Positions 23,576-33,540 of a DNA stretch of 64,000 bases are shown here, piece after piece. Positions within the stretch are counted from its first letter, which is position 1. Every line of letters begins with the position of its first letter. The translations under genes were made by a program, and so were the position numbers. The notes beneath the pieces are model-generated. The model made no database searches and had not been told where the DNA came from. It was given only the letters and a program-made list of their open reading frames with translations. This DNA is from Ceratotherium simum simum (lineage: Eukaryota > Chordata > Mammalia > Perissodactyla > Rhinocerotidae): contig NW_004454166.1 in the NCBI RefSeq assembly GCF_000283155.1, forward strand, positions 6,405,135 to 6,469,134, written 5' to 3'.

Positions 23576-23710
23576 TTCAACTAATATTGGTTCAGTGTGC
23601 CTGACAATGTGCCCGTTGCCAGGAACACAGAGATTAATGAAACAGTAAATATCATCAAGAAGTTCATTGTAGGAGAGAGAGCATGTCAACAAATATGTAG
23701 GATACTTAAA
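23576..23710 (+). repeat. L2-like ancient fragment
   Basis: The order 'ggttcagtgtgcctgacaatgtgcccgttgccaggaacacagagattaatgaaacag' follows the 'gcctactatgtgccaggcactg...ggatacagagatgaacaaaac' pattern of old mammalian repeats. Family uncertain. Confidence 0.45.
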
Positions 23711-23831
23711 AATTCTTTGATTATTTTGTCTTAATTAGAAGGATTATCACAAAGTAACATGTAATAGCTCAAATTTCACTTGCTCTATGTCATGAAACTA
23801 GATTTCCTGGTTAGCAATGCAATACTTCCGT

Positions 23832-23858
23832 GGTGTGTGTGTGTGTGTGTGTGTGTGT
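23832..23858 (+). repeat. (GT)n microsatellite
   Basis: An uninterrupted alternating GT run of about 13 dinucleotides; likely polymorphic. Confidence 0.97.
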
Positions 23859-24129
23859 TCAGACATAGTGCTTTACATAGATTATTTTTAGTCCACACAA
23901 CATATCTAAATTCAGCATGCATGCGTTTTCTCTTTCCTCGTTCAAAATCACAGCTTCTTTGAAGCCCATATCATTCTACTAAATTACTCTCATTGTTTAT
24001 CTAGATCTCTGAGGCAACTTGCCTCACTCACTAAAGACGTTTTTATTTTTCAGTCTTTTATTTTTTACTGGCTCAGAGTTTTATTATCCACTTGGGCTAC
24101 TGTTATTATCAGTGATTAAGGCAAGATGA

Positions 24130-25020
24130 CTCATCCTTCACCCCCAGTTCTCTGTTTCTTGACCTCCTCACTTACAACAGACGTTTTCGTAAACTCTCCT
24201 CAACCCCACATTCGTATGTTCACACCCTAGACTTGTTCATAACCTACAGCCCCAACCACATTACTCCGACACTTCCATTTACCCTCGACTCTAGTTGGTC
24301 CACTCTAAAATGTTTTCACCTGATTTAGACCTTCAATTTATTGATCCACCAAATTTTTCTACTATTCATCCCTCATCTTCTATCTTCATTCTCTTTTTAT
24401 CCAATTAGGCTCACAATCCATTATTATACCTAGTTCTTTGCAAGCATCCTGGACTCCCTTTTCCCTCTCTCCCTTCATTTTCCCATCTGAAAAAGCTCTA
24501 ATTTTGGTTGCTACCTTCTTAAGGACTTTATCTTGTAGTTATCTTTTATTTCTCCTGAAACATTTCTCCATCCCTACTGAATTATTCCTGTAAATTTACC
24601 AATATACACCATTTAAAACCAACAAAATATGAAAGTTTTTCATTGACCCCTCTATCCACCTAAAACTATTGCCTCATTTCTCTGCTTCTTTTCACAAAAC
24701 CACTCTAAAAAATGAGTTGTTTCTATTCTTGTCTCCATTTCCTCACTTGTTATTCACTCTACAACCTACTCCATCTCCCTAAAGTTCTCACCCTCCTCTG
24801 CTATTGTCAAGATGGGCAAGAACCTCCCATGATGTTAACGCCAACGATCACTCCTCTGTTCTAATCTTACTTGCTTCATCAGTAACATTGCACATAACTG
24901 GCTACTTATCTCTTCTTGAAATAACTCTCTCTTCTTGCATCTCTTTTGGTAGTTATGTCAAATTGACACATTTAATATCTGTTCTAACAATCTTCTATTT
25001 TACCTTCCTGTACTATAGTA
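24130..25020 (+). repeat. L2 LINE, ORF2 reverse-transcriptase region, left piece
   Basis: The plus strand carries the L2 RT order. A readable landmark at about 24835-24925 translates to a decayed NDHSSVLILL-ASSVTLHIT-YLSLLEITLSS, corresponding to the L2/CR1 motif [30 protein letters not shown]. The 24804-25025 open frame is a relic of this. The upstream part (from about 24130) is pyrimidine-rich, as L2 ORF2 is. Not functional. Confidence 0.7.
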
Positions 25021-25500
25021 GCTAGAAAGCTAAAAACTATATTTCCCAGACTCCCATATATATCGGTTTACAGATGTAGGGATGCAAGTAATGCCAATGA
25101 AATGTGCTAGTGAGGCTAGAATTTGAAATTGATGGAGACAGCAGAGCATGGAACGTGAAGCACTCTTTTTGCTTATGCAATATGACTGTAAAGCCAGTTG
25201 ATCCAGTGGTGGTTTTTATCTCCAGATTGTGTCTAAGCTGTCCTGATCCTGGATCCAGAAGTTGAGGCAATGCCTGCATGTTTCACCAGGTTTCTGCTTA
25301 TGACATATGAAAATCTTCCCTTGGTAGGAAACCCAGTTACCCTGTTCTGGGAGTAATTTTTGTAGGATCAGCCCAACCATCAAATTTGTGAGCATCTAAT
25401 TTCCTGTATTTAATCCCCTTCTGCTTAAAAGTGATAGATTGGTTTCTGTTATCTGCGGGTGAAATCTGACTCAAGCAATTTCATCCTTTCCTTTCATAGT
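25021..25500. repeat. Unassigned medium-reiterated insertion in L2
   Basis: Interrupts the L2 between the 'AAFDTVDH' and 'YADD' positions. The left end 'gctagaaagctaaaaactatatttcccagactcccat' and the right end 'gattggtttctgttatctgcgggtgaaatctgactcaagc' look like the termini of a non-autonomous mammalian repeat. I cannot name the family and no target duplication was found. Confidence 0.4.
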
Positions 25501-25539
25501 TCTTTTTATTTCTCTTGCTGCTATTCTAAAGTCTTCTCA

Positions 25540-25770
25540 GCTGACAGCTTTTCCTCTGTTCAACCTTAAACCCTGAAGTACCCCAGCCATCTACCCTGAG
25601 AGCATTTCTCTTCTTTAACTAAACACTCTTCCCAGATAATTTCATTTAGTCTCATGCTTTATAATATCACCTATATGCTGATGATGTCAATCCCTTTTCA
25701 CCTTTCAATTTAAATGTCTTTCACACTCTAGATTTGTAAATAGAACTTCTTACTTCATACTCTCACTTAC
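25540..25770 (+). repeat. L2 LINE, RT catalytic-box fossil, right piece
   Basis: Corresponds to the L2 tract '...ctcatgctttaaatatcacctatatgctgatgactcccaaattt'. The codons TAT GCT GAT GAT (25673-25684) still spell the reverse-transcriptase YADD box. It is followed by 'tttaaatgtctttcacactctag'. The frame around it is broken. Confidence 0.7.
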
Positions 25771-25899
25771 ATAGCCAAGTGATAGGAGACATATTAAATA
25801 TTCATTTTTCAAAACAAGAGAGTTGATCTCCAGTTACGACCTTTACTGTCCCATGAAAGTTATTTTTCCAGTGTTACCCATTTTGATCAGCAATCAACC

Positions 25900-26120
25900 T
25901 GAATATCTCAAAATTTTATAGAGATCTTTGCTTAATTTTCACAACAAACCTATGATGGAGGTGCTACTATTATTCCCATTTCATACGTGAGAAAATTCAG
26001 AGATGTTATGTAACTTGTGGTGTATCACATAGTTAATAAAATGTAGAGCCAAGATTCAAAATGGAACCTGTCTTTTTATATAGAGCTCCATTTTTAATGA
26101 CTATACTGTACAGTTTCCTG
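25900..26120 (+). repeat. MIR SINE
   Basis: Strong MIR order: 'cttaattttcacaacaaacctatgatggaggtgctactattattcccatttcatacgtgagaaaattcagag', 'tgtaacttg', 'cacatagttaataaaatgtagagccaagattcaaa', 'gactatactgtac'. Confidence 0.9.
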
Positions 26121-26189
26121 ATGAAAATGAGTAAGTATAAAGTTGAAAGAGATCGAACATTTGTCAAATGTTCTGTGTTGGGCCCTGGG

Positions 26190-26298
26190 GCTACATTTAG
26201 AATCCTCCTGGAATTCTCACAATAACCTATGTAATAAGCATGTTTATTGCTATTTTATAAGTGATAAACTGAAGACTCAAAGATGTTCATAAGCTTTT
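26190..26298 (+). repeat. MIR fragment interrupted by ERE
   Basis: 'attctcacaataacctatgtaataagcatgtttattgctattttataagtgataaactgaagactcaaagatg' is a second MIR core. It ends at the target-site duplication of the ERE that follows. Confidence 0.75.
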
Positions 26299-26508
26299 TT
26301 TTTTTTAATTTTATTTATTTATTTTTTTTCCCCCAAAGCCCCAGTAGACAGTTGTATGTCATAGTTGCACATCCTTCTAGTTGCTGTATGTGGGACGCGG
26401 CCTCAGCATGGCCGGAGAAGCAGTGCATCGGTGCCTGCCTGGGGATCCGAACCCGGGCCGCCAGCAGCGGAGCGTGTGCACTTAACTGCTAAGCCACAGG
26501 GCCGGCCC
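26299..26508 (-). mobile_element. ERE SINE, minus strand
   Basis: Poly-T/ATTT tail, then CCCCAAAGCCCCAGTAGACAGTTG, then GTGGGACGCGGCCTCAGCATGGCCGG, a reversed B box near 26445-26455 (GGATCCGAACC) and the reversed head GCCACAGGGCCGGCCCC. The 11-bp duplication CATAAGCTTTT (26288-26298 / 26509-26519) is perfect. Frames of 69 and 96 codons crossing it are incidental. Confidence 0.97.
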
Positions 26509-26519
26509 CATAAGCTTTT

Positions 26520-26870
26520 GAAGAAACCTTCACTAAGGAGGCATAAAGATTCTAAAGGCAGACAAGATAGGTGCAGGCCATCTCATTTGTTTTATCTGGC
26601 TGGGGTTTCCCAGAGAGGTAAGCAGGATTCAGATTGGGTGTCTGGAACTCAGTGACAGGGAACAGGATTAACAGAACTACAGGCAGAGGTGGTCCTATAG
26701 CAGCTCCTTATCTTTCTTAGACAATGGTTCCCAGTAACTGGAGATCAGCTGCTTTTCAATGAACATAGACCAGCAGGATCCACAGCTCTGATCTAGTCGA
26801 AAGACTGCAGTGTGCCGGGTACTCTAATTTAGGGGAAACCTAAGGGGAGAATTGAGTTTTTCTCATGATC
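26520..26870. other. Unassigned sequence
   Basis: No gene or repeat family recognised between the ERE and the CT-rich tract. Confidence 0.45.
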
Positions 26871-27000
26871 TCTTTCCCTTCCCCTCCCGCTCACTCTCCC
26901 CCTCCCTCTCCATCTTCCTCCTCCACCTCCCCTTCCTCCTCCTTCTTCTCCTTCTCCTCTCTTCTCTCCTTCTGCTCTCCTCCTACTCTCTCCATCCCCC
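26871..27000 (+). repeat. Polypyrimidine (CCT/CTT) tract
   Basis: About 130 bases almost entirely C and T on the plus strand, with irregular CCTCCTCCTTCTTCTCC units. The complementary strand yields a glycine/arginine/glutamate-rich open frame (26829-27101) that is a compositional artefact. Confidence 0.95.
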
Positions 27001-27179
27001 CTCACTGTACCTTTTATTTTGAAAGCCATTTTGCTCCAAAGTGAAAAAAGAAAATAGCAGAGTTGGAACCCCAAGTCAAGAGGTAAGAAATGACTGTGCA
27101 TAGTTGATCAGCGGAACTTGAGTTTCCTTTCTTGATTATCATTTTCAAGAGTGTAGGGATGAGCAAAGGTTCAGAGCAC

Positions 27180-27390
27180 TTTTATCCAGCAGGTCACTCA
27201 CTCATTCATTCAATCAGTCGTTCATCCTGGTCCTAAACACTTGTTAATGACTTAGCTCATACCTGGTAATAAGTATGAACTACTTGACTATACTGGAAAC
27301 AGAAAAAAATCTGAAGTTCTGACCTTGAAGATTCACAAGATAGTGGGCACACAGATCCAAAAAGAAGTAGCAATAATATTATGTAATACA
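27180..27390 (+). repeat. L2-like ancient fragment
   Basis: 'cactcattcattcaatcagtcgttcatcc' followed by 'actggaaacagaaaaaaatctgaagttctgaccttgaagattcacaagatag' follows the 'attcattcaacaaat...gatacagcag...ctgccctcaaggagctcacaat' pattern. Family assignment is tentative. Confidence 0.45.
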
Positions 27391-27394
27391 TCAT

Positions 27395-27600
27395 GTAACA
27401 CCATGTCATGAACTTTGTGTAGATTTAATACATAAATTATCTTATGAATTAGGTATTGTTCTTATGTTACAGATGAGGAAATTGAGGCTTGAGAAACGCT
27501 TCTAACATCACTCAGTTACTAAGTAGAAAAGCCATGATTCTAACCCGAAAACCTATACTTTCTCCGCCACACCACAGTGCGTCATCTGATAGCAATGCAA
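27395..27600 (+). repeat. MIR SINE
   Basis: 'gaattaggtattgttcttatgttacagatgaggaaattgaggcttgagaaacg' and 'catcactcagttactaagtagaaaagccatgattctaacccg' match MIR core and 3' region in order. Confidence 0.85.
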
Positions 27601-27709
27601 CATACTAAGTTTTAAAACATATTAAGGGTTCAAGATGCTGTGGGATTTTAGAAAGGAGCAAATGACTTTACCTGTAGTCATCACAAGGAGCTTCATTAGA
27701 ATATATATA

Positions 27710-27917
27710 CAGTCATGCACTGCATAACGATGTATTGGTAAACGACAGACAGCAATATACCATGGTGGTCCCATAAGATTAGTACCCTATAGCCTAGGTG
27801 TGTAGTAGGCTGTATCATTCAGGTTTGTGTAAGTACACTCTATGATGTTCACACAACAATGAAATTATCTAATGATATATTTTTCAGAACATATCCTCAT
27901 CATTAAGGGATGTGACT
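27710..27917 (+). mobile_element. Non-autonomous DNA transposon, Tigger-like, copy 1
   Basis: Bounded by imperfect terminal inverted repeats: CAGTCATGCACTGCATAACGATG on the left and CATTAAGGGATGTGACT on the right. The inside has 'ggtggtcccataagattagtaccctatagcctaggtgtgtagtaggctgtatcattcaggtttgtgtaagtacactctatgatgttcaca'. It has no transposase frame, so it would have been mobilised in trans. A second copy in the same orientation lies at 58139. I recall the family as widespread in mammals but do not assert its name. Confidence 0.75.
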
Positions 27918-28139
27918 AATGCATTTGGATAACACATACCATTTTATTATATCTAGAAAAATCATGTACCTTAAAAAGTGCTGACTAATTACATTAATAA
28001 CCTAAAAAACAGTCTTTAAAATGGAGTTTATTTTGGTTATTTTTTTCTGTAATGACTACTTACATGGCTAATGCAAACAGTTTTTTAATTTGCAACTTTG
28101 GAAAGAATATATATAGCCAAAGTGCTGAGGACTTTAGTA

Positions 28140-28261
28140 TGTATTAGTTACCTATGGTTACTGTACCAAATTACCACAAACTTTGTTACTTAAAACAACA
28201 GAAGCGTATTTATGCGTGTATGTGTGCACGTATGCATGTAGACATTCATTCATTCATCCAC
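28140..28261 (-). mobile_element. MLT1-like MaLR LTR, minus strand, left piece
   Basis: TGTATTAGTTACCTATGGTTACTGTACCAAATTACCACAAACTTTG...TTAAAACAACAGAAG is the reverse of a MaLR LTR 3' end. It is interrupted after 'aacaacagaagcgtattta' (28195-28213). About 50 bases of TG/CATT low-complexity DNA separate this from the inserted L1. Confidence 0.8.
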
Positions 28262-28661
28262 TTTTTTTGTGGTAAGAACAATCAACATGAGATCTGCCCT
28301 TTTAACAAATTTTGAAGTGCACAATACCGCATTGTTAACTATAGGTACTATGTTGTACAGCAGATCTTTAGCATAATTGAAACTTTATACCCATTAAATA
28401 ACAACTCGCCAGTGCCTGCTCTCCGTAGCTCCTGGAAACCACCATTGTTTTCTCTGCTTCTACCAGTTTATCTAAAAAAACCAAAAGGACACAAAGAAAC
28501 TGTGGGAGGTGTTAGATATGTCTGTTACCTTGATTGTGATGACGGTGTCACTGGTGTTTGCATATGTTCAAATTCATCGAATTGTACACATTAAATACAT
28601 GCAGTTTTTTGTATATCAATTATACCTCAAAAAAGCTTTTTAAAAAAAAAAAAAAAAAAAA
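28262..28661 (+). mobile_element. 5'-inverted L1 3' end (twin priming)
   Basis: 28262 to about 28470 is L1 3'-UTR in antisense ('cattgttaactataggtactatgttgtacagcagatc', 'ctcctggaaaccaccattg'). About 28472-28640 is the directly following L1 3'-terminal segment in sense ('gatatgtctgttaccttgattgtgatgacggtgtcac', 'gtatatcaattatacctcaaaaaagc') with a poly(A) at 28638-28661. The inverted and sense segments are nearly contiguous in L1 coordinates. LTR sequence AAAACAACAGAAG...TATTTA (28194 onward) recurs as AAAACAGCAGAAATTTATT after the tail. Confidence 0.8.
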
Positions 28662-29113
28662 ACAGCAGAAATTTATTCTCTGACAGTTCTGGAGGCCAGA
28701 AGTCTGAAATCAGATTCACTGGGCTGAAATGGAGGTCTTGGCAAAGCCTCACTCCCCTGGAAGCTCTGGGAGAGAATCCATTCCTTACTTCTTCCAGCTT
28801 CCGGTGGCTACCAGCATGCCTTGGTTTGTGATGTCATACTCCAGTCTTCAAGGCCAGCATCTTCAAATCTTTCTCTGCTTCTTCCTCACTGTCTTCTCCT
28901 CTATGTCAGTCCAGTCTCCCTCTACCGCTATCTTATAATGACACTTGTGAGTGCATTTAGGGCCCACCAGATAATCCAAGATAATTTTCCCATCTCAGGA
29001 TCCTTAACTTAATCACATTTGCAAAGATTCCCCCCTGCCCCGAATAAGGTAACATTTACAGGTTCCAGGGATTAGAGCCTAATAACTGTGGGGGCCACTA
29101 TTCAGCTTACTAC
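28662..29113 (-). mobile_element. MLT1-like MaLR LTR, minus strand, right piece
   Basis: Resumes exactly at the tail: 'agcagaaatttattctctgacagttctggaggccagaagtctgaaatcag', then 'cttcctcactgtcttctcctctatg', 'ggcccaccagataatccaag', 'aaggtaacatttacaggttccagggattagagcc', ending 'ctattcagcttactaca', the reverse of a MaLR LTR start. Short frames inside (28729-28938, 28821-29012) are not genes. Confidence 0.8.
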
Positions 29114-29816
29114 ATATGGTTATGCAGCATGAAAATGTTTCCATTCTTGACAATGGAAAAAACGAAATACTGCTGGCCTAAATTGGAAGATGAAATGCAA
29201 TGAAGAAAGGTAGAGGATAGTAGAGAATAGTAGGGGCAATTATGTCTGTGGAAAGGCCTCATCCTGTCTGTAGTCTTTACCTCATGAAATAAAGGTTAAT
29301 GTATCTATCAGTCAGGATGAAGTGGGCTATGCTGTAGAAAAGAAGTGATTTTCTGTATCATTAAAACTTGACCAGCATACACCAACAGACATGTGAATGG
29401 ACTCCTGTTACTTGTCCTTTGTGGGTCAGCTGTGACACTGCTGCATATTTCCTTCTCTCTGACACCCAGCCTGATGAAATGTTCTGTCTGGATCAGTGCT
29501 GGTTGTTCTAGAAGGGGAGAAAAGAGAGCACAACTTAAAAATTAGCTCTAAAGTCTATTTCCAGAAGCGACACATTGTTCTAACAATGTACGATTTTAAC
29601 AAGATTGGGGATTTAATCTTTCTTCAGGGAGAGGCATCAAATATTTGAGAATAATAACATAGGCTAATTAATATATTAATTAAATATATATTATAAATAT
29701 ATTAAACAAGTAACCAATAGAAAGAGTAATAATTGTGATATAGATATGGAGAAGGAAAGGGAGAGAGAGAGAGAGAAAGAGGAAAGAGAATCCAAACATA
29801 AAATAATCTCCCTCTT
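29114..29816. other. Unassigned sequence with (GA)n near the right end
   Basis: No gene. A GAGAGA run lies at about 29759-29776, flanked by GA-rich DNA. Otherwise nothing is recognised. Confidence 0.5.
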
Positions 29817-30065
29817 TTTTTTTTTTTGGTGAGGAAAATTAGCCCTGAGCTAACGTCTGTTGCCAATCTTCCTCTTTTTGCTGAAGAAGATTGGATCTGG
29901 GCTAACATCCATGCCCAACTTCCTCCACTTTATATGTGGGACGCCTGCCACAGCATGGCTTGATAAGTGGTGCATATGTCTGTGCCCAGGGATCCGAACC
30001 TGCAAACCCCAAGCCACCGAAGTGGAGCACGCAAACTTAACCACTATACCACCAGGCCAGCCCCC
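29817..30065 (-). mobile_element. ERE SINE, diverged, minus strand
   Basis: GGTGAGGAAAATTAGCCCTGAGC...CTCTTTTTGCTGAAGAAGATTGG tail repeats, CACTTTATATGTGGGACGCC, the reversed B box GGATCCGAACC near 29990-30000, and a degraded reversed head CCACCAGGCCAGCCCC ending about 30064. No clear target duplication, consistent with an older copy. Frames on both strands (29850-30074, 29860-30081) are incidental. Confidence 0.9.
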
Positions 30066-33000
30066 GCCCCCCATTTTTTAAAATGACAAATTCTTTTAAA
30101 AAAATGTTTTCAGCCAGATTTACTATAAGTAAATTTATAGATGCATATTTCAAATTCCACTTCTTGTAATGTTTAATTTCTTAATTTAAGTGCATATTTA
30201 AAATCATTTATGTAAGTAATAAATAAACAGATTTACTTTTTTTGCTCTCAAATTTTATGAAACCATTTTATTCAAACTCTACTTGCATCTTCTACCTCCT
30301 TGTCTTTGTGACCACTAGAACCGCGTTTCAAATCATCTAGCACAGGCTTTCAGAGCCCATCATCCACAATTCCATCTAAATTACTTGAAATGCAGTACCT
30401 TTTAAATTTATATATAATCTTGTCACTCGAAAAGGTAGTCCAAGTTGCAAGTACCATTTGTATAATGTTATAAATATTATGATCTTTTTAAACATTTGTA
30501 ATTCTAAAGAAATATTTTCTTCACAACAAAAATATAACTTTTCCATGGCCTTAAAAAATGAGTTTCAAAGACGTATTTACAAAGACATCTAGCACTTATT
30601 GTGATGTCATATACAGTGACAGTCACTAACTCTTATATTTCTTTGCTTCTTGCTTTTATTCATACCACCAAACTTCCTTAAGTATCCTGGACAACTGAGG
30701 TTATATTGTATTTTCCTTGAAATATTTTACTTTGTTCAAAACAATCTAATGAATAAAATGGCCTAAAATAAGGGAGCATTTTAGGACTCATATATAAGGT
30801 GACTTATTTCTAAAGGAAGATTTTAGTGACCAATCTCCTCATATCTGGGCATATATGAAAGAGAAGAAGGGTAAGGAAGGAGGGGGAAGTATAATTAAGC
30901 TAAATTCTTATTTATCTCAGTGGGAAACCAATAAGCAATTTATAAAATCAATAACCCAATAAAGAGCTGTATACATATATGATTAAGAGAGATCAAAATA
31001 ACCACCGGAAAACAGAAAACATACACTATTAACTGTAGGTTTTCTCCATCTAAGGAGAGTGATTTGAAATGACTAGGATGGAGCAGAAGGTCTTTTAATT
31101 AAAAGAACTTCTCTGTTATTTTATTTTTTTAATTATGTGCATTATTACTTTTGATAATTACAATGCAGTTAAACAGCAACAGAAGACTTATTGAACCCAT
31201 TAAGTCAAAATTGTGGACCTCATAGCTGTAACACCTAAAACAATTCTCTATGAGTATATGATAAAACCTTAGGTAGCTTGCTCCTGTGGACACTTTATGG
31301 ATTACTTCATTTCAATTAGAAAATATACCACCAAAACATATGCCATCACTATAGAGCCCCTCTGCATGAACTAATGAAGAACAGTGCTTTATGTTTCACT
31401 CGTCCCTTTTGGCTGCAATTTCTGCAAATGCGTGGCTATAGTGCTGTTTAGAGATGGTGGTGGGTGGCGGCTAAAATTTGTCATGCATCATGTCCTATGG
31501 ATCCACTTGGATACAAGTGTTTTAATTACTCCAGTAGAATGAAGTGAAAGGCCTCACTATATTGATTTGTTAGGCATTAAGACATTCCTTGCTCTGTTAA
31601 CTCTTGACTCTGGCTGTTAAAGAACCATTGCTTCTTGGTTTGCAGCCTGGAATAATAAGTTACATAAATAACTTCCTTGTGGCTGGTCCTCCTCCAAACT
31701 TGATGTGGTGCCACTATTCATTAATATCATGTGGGTGAGCAGACCTGCTTGGAATATGCAATGGTTTCCTTCATCTAGAAATTGCAGGAACAGTGACAGG
31801 GTTAAATAACGGAATACAAGTGAAATACCATTACAGACCATGCCATCACTCAGAATCTGTTTGCATAAAAAAGCTATTTTCATGATCTGGTGGACAACAT
31901 ATATCTATACTGCTTTTTTTGGCCCTGCTCATAAAATTACAAAACTTAAAACCCCTTTAAAATGAATTCTTTCTTGTTCCTTACACATAAAACAATCATT
32001 ATTTACAATATAAAGGATTTAATTATGGGTTAATATTAGATTAATGTATATGCATTTGTTTGACACCCAAGTGAAATTATATTTCATTACCTCATCACTT
32101 CTTACCATAGATATGCCATGGAAACTCAAAGAACCTGCAACTCCATGTTCTTTTCTGGTTAAGCTTCAGTGTCTCTTACTGAGAGTTGGGAAGGAAGCCA
32201 AAGTTGTTTCCTGGCTTCATATCAGATGAATGCTCAGTGTGTGAGGTGAAGATAACCATATATAGAGAGGTAATTATGATAAGAGGAAAGCCAAGCCCCT
32301 CTGAGCTGACTTCGTGCACAGTGCTGCCCAGGAGGGGAACTCCATATTGAATGTGAACAAACCACCCCAATGGGAGTCTTTTACATGTAAATGCTAGGAA
32401 AATTTGGAAAGGCAGACCAGCTGCTCTCAGCTTCTAGAATTGTTCCAGTTCTCAGTACAAATTCTTTAACTAGGCTTGGAAGCATCTAGTGACTCTGTGG
32501 TTTAAAAACATGAGGCTCTTCGTTGCCCTGTGCTTATGCATATGCAAGTATCACTGGAATAAACTGTTTAACAAAAGATTGTTATCTTTTCCTTGGGATA
32601 CATCTAGGAAAGGTTATCTGCACTGTTAAATCATTCACCAAAATGAAGCAGCAGAATGAAGATCCCAGGCCTCAGATGAAGAAAAGGGAAAGGATAACAC
32701 TTTCTCTTTGCCTTTACCTTCTACTAGATTCAAAATACTGCCTCACTGACTTGAAATTGTAGAATAGGATTTCTAGAAATGTTATAAAATTCTGTCACTC
32801 TAGAATATTTTGGAGGCTCCATAAAGCTATAAGATTGATGTTGATATTTTTTGGTTTTAAAATTTTTATACAAGCAGATTCTTTATTTATGGAAACTAAT
32901 TCATTTGAATAATGGTGGGAAAACGTTACTCCAAAGACCTCAACAGTTCCAAGTATGTAAATAAAATCATTTATTCAAATAACTTTCTTATGCAAATGTA

Positions 33001-33540
33001 CAACTGTAGAATGATATTTTGTCACATATAGAAATAGATGTCAACAAAAGAACAATAGAGGAGGTATTCCTTTTTTTGAAAGCAATACCTCAAATTTATT
33101 ATTATTATTTTAGGTTTAATAAAGTTATTCTGAGAATTTATTTCTATAAGTACATTTTACAAAATTAAAATGTCAACCTCAAGTAAATGTCCAAATCAGA
33201 AGAAATAAAAGCATTTTAACAATTCTTAGAGTAGAGAGTTTTGGAAAAGTGAAAAGTAACAATATCATCTTTAAGAAATCAATTTCTGTATAGATTTCAG
33301 AAATAATATAAAGGTATCATCTCGACCAAGCCTCTACTTCTCGTGGGCTCTGTTTCTTCATAAACCTATATAAAAGGGGATATAAGATGAAATAATAGGG
33401 TCTGTTTCACATCCATCATACCATAATTCAGACGATAGTCTTTTTTGTCTAAAATAATTCTGTCTACTAATTTATATGTGAATTTTTAAACCTTTGTTCT
33501 TGCAACTCCTTCCTCAACATCAGCCATTCTTGAGTATCTT
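30066..33540. other. Unassigned AT-rich sequence, no gene
   Basis: About 3.5 kb without an element or gene that I recognise. Open frames (such as 31617-31883 minus, 32523-32762 plus) are short and overlap frames on the other strand. It is one of the longest repeat-poor stretches in the window. Confidence 0.45.

Noticed and set aside
26829..27101. 90-codon glycine/arginine/glutamate-rich frame
   Set aside because: Reverse complement of a polypyrimidine tract; composition artefact.
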